From an uncultured Clostridia bacterium (GTDB taxonomy: Bacteria; Bacillota; Clostridia; Oscillospirales; CAG-272), in NCBI GenBank assembly GCA_947627815.1, contig CANQXN010000029.1, forward strand, positions 1-14,532: a stretch of 14,532 nt of DNA, read 5' to 3'. Position 1 is the stretch's first letter, and each line of letters opens with the position of its first letter. This document shows, piece after piece, positions 1 to 6,248 of this stretch. Both the position numbers and the translations under genes were made by a program. The notes below the pieces were generated by a model. That model saw only the letters and a list, made by a program, of their open reading frames with translations, ran no database searches and was not told the DNA's origin.

Positions 1-1
1 G

Positions 2-796
2 ATCGTGAGCAAGACGGATCAGAGCGGGATCGATATCATGATCAAAGACAACACCCGCAAAGAAAGCGTCCATATTCCCGTGGTGCTGTCGGAAAGCGGC
101 CTGTCCGAAGTGGTCTATAACGATTTCTTCGTGGGCGAAAACTGCGATGTTGTCATTGTAGCGGGATGCGGTATACACAACTGCGGCAATCAGGATTCGG
201 AACATGATGGCGTCCACCGCTTTTATATCGGAAAAAATTCACATGTAAAATATGTGGAAAAGCATTACGGCGAAGGAGACGGCGCCGGCAAACGGATTCT
301 GAATCCCGTGACGGAGGTGACTTTGGGAGAAGGCGCCTCCATGGAAATGGAAATGGTGCAGATCAAAGGCGTCGATTCCACCGACAGGAAAACCACGGCG
401 CATCTTGCCGCCGGCGCCCGCCTTGTGGTGCGGGAGCGGCTGATGACACACGGCAATCAGACGGCGGTCAGCAGCTATGATGTTTATTTAGACGGGGAAG
501 GCGCCAGTGCCGATGTGGTTTCCCGTTCGGTCGCCAGAGATCATTCTTACCAGCATTTTGCCTCTAAGCTCGAGGGCAACGGCCCCTGTACCGGCCACAC
601 CGAGTGCGATGCCATTCTGATGGACAGCGCCCGGGTCACGGCGGTGCCGGCTTTGTCCGCCAATCATTTAGACGCCGGCCTCATCCATGAGGCGGCCATC
701 GGCAAAATTGCCGGCGAACAGATTCTCAAACTCATGACCTTGGGGCTGTCGGAACAGGAAGCGGAAGAACAGATTATCAACGGATTTTTAAAGTAA
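2..796 (+). CDS. SufB/SufD-family Fe-S cluster assembly scaffold protein, 5' end outside the window
   Basis: C-terminal part of a SufB/SufD-like protein, which forms a scaffold with the ATPase SufC for building Fe-S clusters in the cytosol. About 263 residues are visible, and the right-handed beta-helix core fills nearly all of them. Seen directly: GHTECDAI near residues 197-203, whose Cys matches the essential Cys of E. coli SufB (THTQCDS region); IHEAAIGKI near 227-235, matching the conserved helix with the functional His; and the family ending LMTLGLSEQEAEEQIINGF. A Cys-containing stretch AGCGIHNC lies near 53-60. A GTG at base 5 could start translation, but the frame is open to the edge and homologues as I recall them carry roughly 50 more N-terminal residues, so I treat the gene as partial. 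It is the short clostridial/archaeal type rather than full-length SufB; sufC is expected just upstream. The ArsR-family gene follows after 24 bases, probably in the same operon. Confidence 0.9.
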   Translation: MVSKTDQSGIDIMIKDNTRKESVHIPVVLSESGLSEVVYNDFFVGENCDVVIVAGCGIHNCGNQDSEHDGVHRFYIGKNSHVKYVEKHYGEGDGAGKRILNPVTEVTLGEGASMEMEMVQIKGVDSTDRKTTAHLAAGARLVVRERLMTHGNQTAVSSYDVYLDGEGASADVVSRSVARDHSYQHFASKLEGNGPCTGHTECDAILMDSARVTAVPALSANHLDAGLIHEAAIGKIAGEQILKLMTLGLSEQEAEEQIINGFLK

Positions 797-820
797 AACC
801 ATGTCGGAGGAACTGCCGGA

Positions 821-1174
821 ATGAAAACAGAAAAAGAGAGCGTGACGGGCGGTCAGAGCGAAGCCTGGGTCGCACAGGTGCGCGCCTCGTTGCCGCCGGA
901 GAATATGCTGTACGACCTTGCCGACCTTTTCAGCGTTTTTGCCGATTCCACAAGGATCAAAATCTTGTTTGTCCTTCTGAAGGGGGAAGTTTGCGTTTGC
1001 GATCTTGCCGCAGCGTTGTCCATGGCCGTTTCCGCCATCTCCCATCAATTGAAGATTTTAAAGCAAAACAAGTTGGTAAAGGCTCGTCGAGAGGGGCGCT
1101 CCATCTTCTATTCTCTGGCGGACGATCATGTCCGCACCGTCTTGAGCCAAGGTATGGAACATGTGGAAGAATAA
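821..1174 (+). CDS. ArsR/SmtB-family metal-sensing transcriptional repressor
   Basis: A 117-residue winged-helix regulator of the ArsR/SmtB family; these dimers normally leave DNA when metal binds. The ATG is supported by CGGAGG ten bases upstream. The recognition helix is near residues 68-82 (AVSAISHQLKILKQNKLV) and the wing is ARREGRSIFYSL. Two metal signatures are visible. The alpha-3 motif EVCVCDL has Cys58 and Cys60, as in ArsR/CadC. The C-terminal alpha-5 motif has Asp101, His103, His114 and Glu117, with the exact D-x-H-x10-H-x2-E spacing of the zinc sensors SmtB/CzrA. No N-terminal Cys exists to complete a CadC-type cadmium/lead site, and the third Cys of the ArsR arsenic site (CVCDLC) is Ala here. 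I infer a Zn/Co-type sensor with leftover or auxiliary thiols. It sits 24 bases after the SufB-like gene and is closed by a terminator, so it may control the suf operon. Confidence 0.92.
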   Translation: MKTEKESVTGGQSEAWVAQVRASLPPENMLYDLADLFSVFADSTRIKILFVLLKGEVCVCDLAAALSMAVSAISHQLKILKQNKLVKARREGRSIFYSLADDHVRTVLSQGMEHVEE

Positions 1175-1177
1175 AGA

Positions 1178-1219
1178 GAACAGCCGGCGCGGTCATGCAA
1201 TCGCGCCGGCTGTTCTTTT
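1178..1219. terminator. Strong rho-independent terminator between the ArsR gene and asnA
   Basis: A 14-bp perfect stem (1178-1191 with 1202-1215, GAACAGCCGGCGCG and its complement) encloses a 10-base loop and is followed by TTTT on the plus strand. It lies 3 bases after the ArsR stop codon. On the minus strand the same hairpin is followed by TCTTTATTC, so it probably also ends the convergent asnA transcript. Confidence 0.88.
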
Positions 1220-1249
1220 CGGCGTATTTTTGTCCGATGGGGAGAATTT

Positions 1250-2260
1250 TTACAAAAGAATCACATGGTGGGCGGCACAGTCGTCACGGATTTCTTTCGG
1301 CCAGTGGGAAGACTGAACCTCGCCGATGTGCGCTTTGCGTAAAAAGAACATGCAGATTCTCGATTGGCCGATGCCGCCGCCGATGGTATAAGGCAGTTTG
1401 CCTTCCAACAGCGCCCTGTGAAAGGGAAGAGCCAGCCGCTCTTCACAGCCGCGTATCGCCAGTTGACGGCGCAGCGCTTCCTCGTCCACCCGGATTCCCA
1501 TGGAGGAGAGTTCCAGCGGCGCATCGAGTACCGGATAATAGACGAGAATATCCCCGTTGAGTTCCCAATCGTCATAGTCGGGCGCTCTGCCGTCGTGAGG
1601 CTTGCCGGAGCGCAGCGCCCCGCCGATCTTCATCAGAAACACCGCGCCGTATTCTTTGACGGCATAATATTCCCGCTCCCGTGGGGTGGCGTTTGGATAG
1701 CGATCCTCCAATTCCTGCGATGTCAGAAAAGTGATCTCGTCGGGCAGGAGGTGGTCAATAAAATCGTAATCATCCACGATATATTTTTCGGTGTGCTTCA
1801 ACGCTCGATAGATCTGGCGGACGGTATGTTTCAGCTCCTCCACCGTGCGCTGTTCTTTGGTGATGATTTTCTCCCAGTCCCACTGATCCACAAAGAAAGA
1901 ATGGAGATTGTCGGGGGTCTCATCCCGCCGGATGGCGTTCATATCGGTATACAGACCTTCGCCTACCTCAAAGCCGTACAGCGCCAGGGCGGCGCGCTTC
2001 CATTTGGCCAAAGAATGCACGATTTCCAACCCGTCGCCTTGGCCGTACATGGAGTCAAAAGCGACAGGGCGTTCCACCCCGTTCAGGTTGTCGTTGAGGC
2101 CGCTGGCGCTCTCTACAAAGAGCGGCGCGGATACACGGGTGAGGTTTAACTGAATGGCGATATCGCGTTCAAAAAAATCCTTGACTTTTTTGATGGCAAT
2201 CTGCGTTTGCCTCAGGTTCAGAAGGGAATGATATCCCTCGGGAATGCGTGTGGTTGACAT
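1250..2260 (-). CDS. asnA: Aspartate-ammonia ligase (ammonia-dependent asparagine synthetase AsnA)
   Basis: AsnA makes asparagine from aspartate, ammonia and ATP (releasing AMP and PPi) in the cytosol. It is related to class II aminoacyl-tRNA synthetases. The 336 residues are close to the 330 of E. coli AsnA, and family blocks run in order: DNLNGVERPV near 57-66, EIVHSLAKWKR near 79-89, GEGLYTDMNAIR near 100-111, VDQWDWEK near 124-131, SQELEDRYP near 181-189, RAPDYDDWELNGDILVYYPV near 225-244, ELSSMGIRVD near 250-259 and TIGGGIGQSR near 292-301. The ATG has AGGTGA 8 bases upstream. It lies 74 bases downstream of the DUF1846 gene, with no obvious terminator between them, so I infer co-transcription. 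The short upstream gap has no room for an Asn T-box leader. It ends facing the bidirectional terminator at 1178-1219. Confidence 0.97.
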   Translation of the reverse strand: MSTTRIPEGYHSLLNLRQTQIAIKKVKDFFERDIAIQLNLTRVSAPLFVESASGLNDNLNGVERPVAFDSMYGQGDGLEIVHSLAKWKRAALALYGFEVGEGLYTDMNAIRRDETPDNLHSFFVDQWDWEKIITKEQRTVEELKHTVRQIYRALKHTEKYIVDDYDFIDHLLPDEITFLTSQELEDRYPNATPREREYYAVKEYGAVFLMKIGGALRSGKPHDGRAPDYDDWELNGDILVYYPVLDAPLELSSMGIRVDEEALRRQLAIRGCEERLALPFHRALLEGKLPYTIGGGIGQSRICMFFLRKAHIGEVQSSHWPKEIRDDCAAHHVILL

Positions 2261-2334
2261 AAAATCACCTGGTTTCTTTTGAATTTCGCAAGGCTTCGCG
2301 GTTTGTGTTTTTTGTCGGACCCATGCAGAAAAAA

Positions 2335-3816
2335 TCAGCTTCTGTAAAGGCGCTTGGTCTGATAACGGGGTTCGTATGTGATATTGATGCCGAGTTTGTG
2401 AAAGAGATTTTCATCGACCCTGGCTAAAATCACCGAGGCGTGAGCCTCACAGCCCTGGAGTTCGCCTAACTTTTCCAGCGCGGCGGCGGCATTGGGGTCA
2501 TTGAGGCCGCAGATGGAGAGAGCGATGAGAACTTCATCGGTGTGGAGCCGCGGATTGTGATTGCCGAGATGAACGGTCTTCAAATGCTGGATCGGGCCGA
2601 TGACCGAAGGAGAGATCAGATGCACCTCGTCGGGAATGTCGGCGAGGACTTTCAAGGCGTTCAGAAGCGCCGCCGAAGAGGCGCCGAGGAGCGGCGAGGT
2701 CTTTCCCGTGATGATCCGCCCGTCAGATAATTCGATGGCCACTGCCGGCGCGCCGGTGGATTCGGCCAGCGCAAGCGTGGGGGCAACGACCTTGCGGATA
2801 TCGGGGCGAAATCCCTCGGTTTTCATCAGCAATTCGATTTTATAAAGCTCTTTTTCGGCGGGGTTGCCCTGACGAAGCGAAACCAGCGCCGCATAGTAGC
2901 GCCTGACGATCTCTTGACGGGAAGCCTCCCGGCAGATTTCATCATCGGTGATGCAATATCCCACCATGTTAACGCCCATGTCGGTTGGGGACTTGTAGGG
3001 GCAGGAGCCGTATATGCGGTCGAAAATGGTTTTCAGAACCGGAAATATCTCAATATCCCGGTTATAATTGACGGCCGTTTTGCCATAGGCTTCCAGATGA
3101 AAGGGATCGATCATGTTGACATCGTCAAGATCGGCGGTTGCCGCTTCATACGCCAGATTGACAGGATGTTTTAAGGGAAGATTGAATACCGGAAAGGTTT
3201 CAAATTTGGCATAGCCGGCGCGGACGCCCCGTTTGGACTCGTGATAAAGTTGCGACAGACAGGTGGCCATTTTTCCGCTGCCCGGTCCCGGCGCCGTGAC
3301 AACCACCAATCTCCGCGTCGTTTCAATGAAATCGTTTTCGCCGTACCCCTGATCGCTGACGATCAGGGGAATATTGGAGGGATAGTCGGCGATGGGATAA
3401 TGGCGGTAAACGCGGACGCCCAGTTTCTTCAATCGGTTTTCAAAAGCGATAGCGTTGGGCTGGCCGGCAAAATGGGTGATGCCCACCGAACTGACATACA
3501 GACCGATATCCCGGAAGGCGTCGATGAGGCGCAGAACATCGGCATCGTAAGTAATACCGAGATCGCCTCGCAGTTTGTTCTTTTCAATGGCGTCCGCCGA
3601 AATGACGATCACGATTTCCGCCTCGTCCTTGAGTTGCAACAGCATTTTTACCTTGCTGTCGGGCGCAAAACCGGGAAGGACGCGGGAGGCGTGATAGTCG
3701 TCAAACAGTTTGCCGCCAAATTCAAGATAGAGTTTTCCTCCGAACATGTCAATGCGGGAACGGATCATTTGAGACTGCATTTTTACATAGGTATCAAGAT
3801 CAAAACCGATTTTCAT
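2335..3816 (-). CDS. DUF1846 (UPF0371) family protein of unknown function
   Basis: A 493-residue DUF1846/UPF0371 protein. The family has been crystallised, but I know of no established biochemical role, so I give none. Seen: the family-type N-terminus MKIGFDLDTYVKMQSQMI; FGGKLYLEFGGKLFDDYHASRVLPGF; and a glycine-rich, P-loop-like APGPGSGKMATCLSQLYHE near residues 175-193, suggesting nucleotide or phosphate binding. Length is normal for the family. Start choice: GAGGA (3823-3827) touches an ATG at 3820-3822, leaving no spacer. It sits 6 bases before the ATG at 3814-3816, so I use the latter; the alternative start would add Met-Leu. A good promoter lies 70-100 bases upstream. asnA follows 74 bases downstream, making a likely two-gene operon, and an AraC-family regulator diverges. 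Any link to asparagine or ammonia use is only a guess from position. Confidence 0.93.
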   Translation of the reverse strand: MKIGFDLDTYVKMQSQMIRSRIDMFGGKLYLEFGGKLFDDYHASRVLPGFAPDSKVKMLLQLKDEAEIVIVISADAIEKNKLRGDLGITYDADVLRLIDAFRDIGLYVSSVGITHFAGQPNAIAFENRLKKLGVRVYRHYPIADYPSNIPLIVSDQGYGENDFIETTRRLVVVTAPGPGSGKMATCLSQLYHESKRGVRAGYAKFETFPVFNLPLKHPVNLAYEAATADLDDVNMIDPFHLEAYGKTAVNYNRDIEIFPVLKTIFDRIYGSCPYKSPTDMGVNMVGYCITDDEICREASRQEIVRRYYAALVSLRQGNPAEKELYKIELLMKTEGFRPDIRKVVAPTLALAESTGAPAVAIELSDGRIITGKTSPLLGASSAALLNALKVLADIPDEVHLISPSVIGPIQHLKTVHLGNHNPRLHTDEVLIALSICGLNDPNAAAALEKLGELQGCEAHASVILARVDENLFHKLGINITYEPRYQTKRLYRS

Positions 3817-3822
3817 GAGCAT

Positions 3823-3827
3823 TCCTC
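3823..3827 (-). promoter_or_regulatory. Ribosome binding site deciding the DUF1846 start
   Basis: GAGGA on the minus strand directly abuts the first ATG (3820-3822) and is 6 bases from the second (3814-3816). Normal Shine-Dalgarno spacing favours the second. Confidence 0.65.
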
Positions 3828-3894
3828 TTCTTTCCGGGAATTTTCCGATCCCGAAGACAGCCGATCTGCCGTCGGAAATAAAAAATATGATGCT

Positions 3895-3923
3895 ATTCTA
3901 TCACAGCGTCCTCTAAAAGTCAA
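3895..3923 (-). promoter_or_regulatory. Sigma-A type promoter for the DUF1846-asnA unit
   Basis: On the minus strand TTGACT (3918-3923) is separated by exactly 17 bases from TAGAAT (3895-3900), with TGA just before the -10 forming an extended -10. Transcription would begin near 3888, leaving a leader of about 70 bases before the DUF1846 start. Confidence 0.78.
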
Positions 3924-3974
3924 GGGGCGTGAAAAAGGGAAGTCTTTGCACCCCGATCCGCTCTTATCTTATGC

Positions 3975-4003
3975 TTGACTTGCCCGAACCAATATGCTAC
4001 AAT
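3975..4003 (+). promoter_or_regulatory. Sigma-A type promoter for the AraC-family gene
   Basis: TTGACT (3975-3980), 17 bases, then TACAAT (3998-4003), with TGC just before the -10 (extended -10). It points away from the DUF1846 promoter, and 51 bases separate the two -35 boxes. The TTG of this -35 is in frame with the AraC gene and can be mistaken for a start codon. Confidence 0.8.
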
Positions 4004-4025
4004 GAAAAAAAGGATTGACAGCCGG

Positions 4026-4032
4026 AAAGGAG
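4026..4032 (+). promoter_or_regulatory. Ribosome binding site fixing the AraC gene start at GTG 4041
   Basis: AAAGGAG lies 8 bases before GTG 4041 and downstream of the expected transcription start near 4010. The more upstream in-frame TTG at 3975 lies inside the -35 box and has no such site. Confidence 0.75.
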
Positions 4033-4040
4033 AAGCCACG

Positions 4041-4883
4041 GTGAAAAAGGAAAAAGAATTGCCGATTCTGGTGCGTCCGGTAGAAAATTTTGAAAAAGAC
4101 GACATCGAAGTGCGTTGGAAGCCCCATTATGTAGGCTCCTCCTGTCTTCATTGGCATGACTATTATGAAATGGAAGTTGTCACGGGCGGAGAGGGCAGTT
4201 ATCTAGTCAATGGGCGCACTTATCCTTTGCGGCGCGGCTCTGTGTATTTGGTGACGCCGGCTGATTTTCACAGAATTTTCGGGAATTTGTCGCTCTATAA
4301 CCTCTCTTTTCGTGAATCGGTTCTCCCGGATAGCCTTTTAAAACCGCTGATTTCCGCCGATACCTCGGCTGTGGCCGATTTTTCACCCGAATCCTTCGCC
4401 CCGGTGGAGAATGCTTTAACCATACTTTTTTCGGAATATCGAGGGCGGGAAGAATTGCGCCGAGAGAGTATGCAGAGTCTGGTACAGTATCTTGTGATCG
4501 CTTTTTTGCGCAAACAGGCGGGGCAAAGAGAGACGGCGGCTCCCGTGGCGGATCTTGCTGTCATGCAGATGGTTTCTTTTATCCGCCTGCGCTTTAAACA
4601 AAAAATCACCTTGGCCATGGCGGCCGCCGAAGTGTTTCTCACGCCCAATTATGCCGGAGCGCTCTTTTATGAAAAGATGGGCGTTTCCTTTCATACCTAT
4701 CTCATGCAGGTGCGCTTGAATTACGCGCGCTCTCTTCTGCTTCTGCAAGGCTGTTCGGTGGAGGAAGCGGCATTGACGGCAGGCTTTTCTTCCCCCACTT
4801 ATTTTTCCGGGTGTTTCAAACGGGTGTATGGGAGCACCCCGGGTCAATGGACAAAGAAAAGGAATGAAGGCACGCTGTCCTGA
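4041..4883 (+). CDS. AraC-family transcriptional regulator with N-terminal cupin sensor domain
   Basis: A 280-residue one-component regulator. The N-terminal half is a cupin-type ligand pocket: HWHDYYEMEVV near residues 37-47, GSYLVNGRTYPLRRGSVYLVTPADFHRI beyond it (His37, His39 and a later DFH). The last ~100 residues carry the paired helix-turn-helix of AraC/XylS proteins: ITLAMAAAEVFLTPNYAGALFYEKMG, then VEEAALTAGFSSPTYFSGCFKRVYGSTPGQW, the diagnostic second HTH. Members usually activate sugar or metabolite genes; the ligand cannot be read from sequence. I use GTG 4041 because it has AAAGGAG at good spacing and follows the promoter. The longer TTG version adds 22 residues (MTCPNQYATMKKRIDSRKGE...) that would be encoded by promoter sequence. 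It diverges from the DUF1846-asnA unit and may control it, itself, or a distant target. A terminator follows 25 bases after the stop. Confidence 0.9.
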   Translation: MKKEKELPILVRPVENFEKDDIEVRWKPHYVGSSCLHWHDYYEMEVVTGGEGSYLVNGRTYPLRRGSVYLVTPADFHRIFGNLSLYNLSFRESVLPDSLLKPLISADTSAVADFSPESFAPVENALTILFSEYRGREELRRESMQSLVQYLVIAFLRKQAGQRETAAPVADLAVMQMVSFIRLRFKQKITLAMAAAEVFLTPNYAGALFYEKMGVSFHTYLMQVRLNYARSLLLLQGCSVEEAALTAGFSSPTYFSGCFKRVYGSTPGQWTKKRNEGTLS

Positions 4884-4908
4884 AGGCGGCAAACGGTGAT
4901 CATCAATC

Positions 4909-4946
4909 AAACAACCCGGAGAACGGCAATTTTCTCCGGGTTGTTT
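4909..4946. terminator. Bidirectional rho-independent terminator
   Basis: A 15-bp perfect stem (4909-4923 with 4932-4946, AAACAACCCGGAGAA and complement) has an 8-base loop. The stem begins in AAA and ends in TTT, so it works as a U-tailed hairpin in both directions. It separates the AraC-family gene from the convergent PBP5-like gene. Confidence 0.85.
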
Positions 4947-4967
4947 CGCTGTTTGGCATATCACGCA

Positions 4968-6248
4968 TCAAGAGCCGGTTTTTCTCTTCTTTTTACGCCT
5001 CAGGAGGAGAATAACGGCGATGAGAAGACCGACCAAAAGAATCGGCAAAAGAAAGAGCAGAATGCTTGTAAAAATTTTACCGGCGGTATCTTTGGCGGCG
5101 GCGCTTTGGCTGCGGCTGACGCCGCTGCCCGTGACGATGGCGCAGGAGGCAATCTCTTTTTCGCCCTGCATGACATGGATATGGCCGACTGTCACGCCTT
5201 CTTCAAAAGGCGCCGTCAGGCTTTCCACTTCCCATTGATAGACCAATTCGATCTCGCTCTCTGGTAGATCTTTGGGCAGAAGAGCCGAAACATCCTTTTC
5301 GGCAAAACAGGCGACCGTGTCTCTGCCGTCCCCGTTCAGAACCGGCAGCGTTTTTATGGGCGTGGCTTTTTCGACAACTTTTCGAAGCGCAAAAGCGTCG
5401 GGCGCCCATTGAAAATAGCGTTTGGCGATGCCGTAAGCAGGCTCGTCCTCCTTTACCGAAACCGCCCCTAACACGATACAGAGATAGGACTTCCCGTCGC
5501 TTTCTTGGGCGGAAGCCACCAAGGTGTGGCCGGCATTTTCGGTATAGCCGGCGTTCATGCCGGTGGCTCTTTCATAGTAGTATTGGGTCGTGATCCATCG
5601 CCCGAGAAAGTAATTTTGAGAATACAGCTCTTTGCCGGTGTCAAGCGTAATCCTTGGCATAGCGGCAAGTTCGGTGAAAGTAGGGAGCGCGGAGAGCGCG
5701 AGCGACAGCAGGAGAACATCGTGTGCGGTGGTGACAGCGCCGTCGGCGTCGAGTCCCGTGGGATTTCGATAGACGGTATCCGTCATGCCCAAGTCGGCGG
5801 CGCGGCGATTCATTTTTTCCACAAAGCTGTCAATGTCGCCGGCGATGACGCGGGCGAGGATATTGGCAGCGCTGTTGACATTGCCGATGATGAGAGAGGC
5901 TACGAGATCATGAAGAGAAACGACAGCATCGTTGACAAACCCGGTGGCGCCGTAGGCGTTGCCAGCAATGAGATCTTTGGAAAGCGTCACCGTGCGGGAT
6001 AGATCGGAAAGCTCTTCAATCGCTAAAAGCGCCGTCATCATTTTGGCGGTCGCCCCGGGCGCGATGGTTACCTCCGCGTTTTTTTCAAAAAGCACCGTTT
6101 TGTCAAAAAAAGAGTATAGCAGGACAATGTGGGCGTCGCTATTGTCAGGCGCCTCGGCCGTTACCGAAAGGGACACGAAGGAAAAAAGACAAAACAGCAC
6201 CATGAGAAAAGCAACAATGCGGTGCAATATAGCCGGCTTTTTGTTCAC
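4968..6248 (-). CDS. PBP5-like (peptidase S11) D-alanyl-D-alanine carboxypeptidase homologue lacking all three catalytic motifs; probable membrane-anchored pseudoenzyme
   Basis: A 426-residue protein with the full architecture of a low-molecular-weight PBP: signal peptide (hydrophobic run ~11-29, then TAEA), peptidase S11 domain (~38-285), PBP5 C-terminal beta domain (~290-375), transmembrane anchor (~393-416) and a KKKKRKTGS tail. The fold is recognisable from KMMTALLAIEEL, FVEKMNRRAADLGMTDT, YRNPTGLD and AGHTLVASA. Yet every active-site motif has changed. The PxSxTK block is PGATAK, so nucleophile Ser is Ala66 (codon GCG) while Lys69 remains. SxN is Asn123-Val-Asn125. KTG is Asn232-Ala-Gly234. 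It should neither hydrolyse D-Ala-D-Ala nor bind penicillin covalently. The frame is intact and long, so this is not ordinary decay; I infer a retained structural, regulatory or peptidoglycan-binding role. The GTG start overlaps the ribF stop (GTGA), with AGGAGGG upstream, indicating translational coupling. Confidence 0.88.
   Translation of the reverse strand: MNKKPAILHRIVAFLMVLFCLFSFVSLSVTAEAPDNSDAHIVLLYSFFDKTVLFEKNAEVTIAPGATAKMMTALLAIEELSDLSRTVTLSKDLIAGNAYGATGFVNDAVVSLHDLVASLIIGNVNSAANILARVIAGDIDSFVEKMNRRAADLGMTDTVYRNPTGLDADGAVTTAHDVLLLSLALSALPTFTELAAMPRITLDTGKELYSQNYFLGRWITTQYYYERATGMNAGYTENAGHTLVASAQESDGKSYLCIVLGAVSVKEDEPAYGIAKRYFQWAPDAFALRKVVEKATPIKTLPVLNGDGRDTVACFAEKDVSALLPKDLPESEIELVYQWEVESLTAPFEEGVTVGHIHVMQGEKEIASCAIVTGSGVSRSQSAAAKDTAGKIFTSILLFLLPILLVGLLIAVILLLRRKKKRKTGS

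Noticed and set aside
991..1560. 189-residue plus-strand frame spanning the ArsR gene end, terminator and asnA end
   Set aside because: It crosses a strong terminator and two real genes in other frames, and is rich in Arg/Cys/Pro as noise frames are.
1364..2149. 261-residue plus-strand frame inside asnA
   Set aside because: Antisense shadow of AsnA, which shows every family motif.
2261..2334. T-box leader or terminator between DUF1846 and asnA
   Set aside because: Only 74 bases, with no T-box sequence and no stem followed by a U-run on the minus strand.
3241..3978. 245-residue plus-strand frame opposite DUF1846
   Set aside because: Shadow frame; it runs through the divergent promoter region and lacks recognisable motifs.
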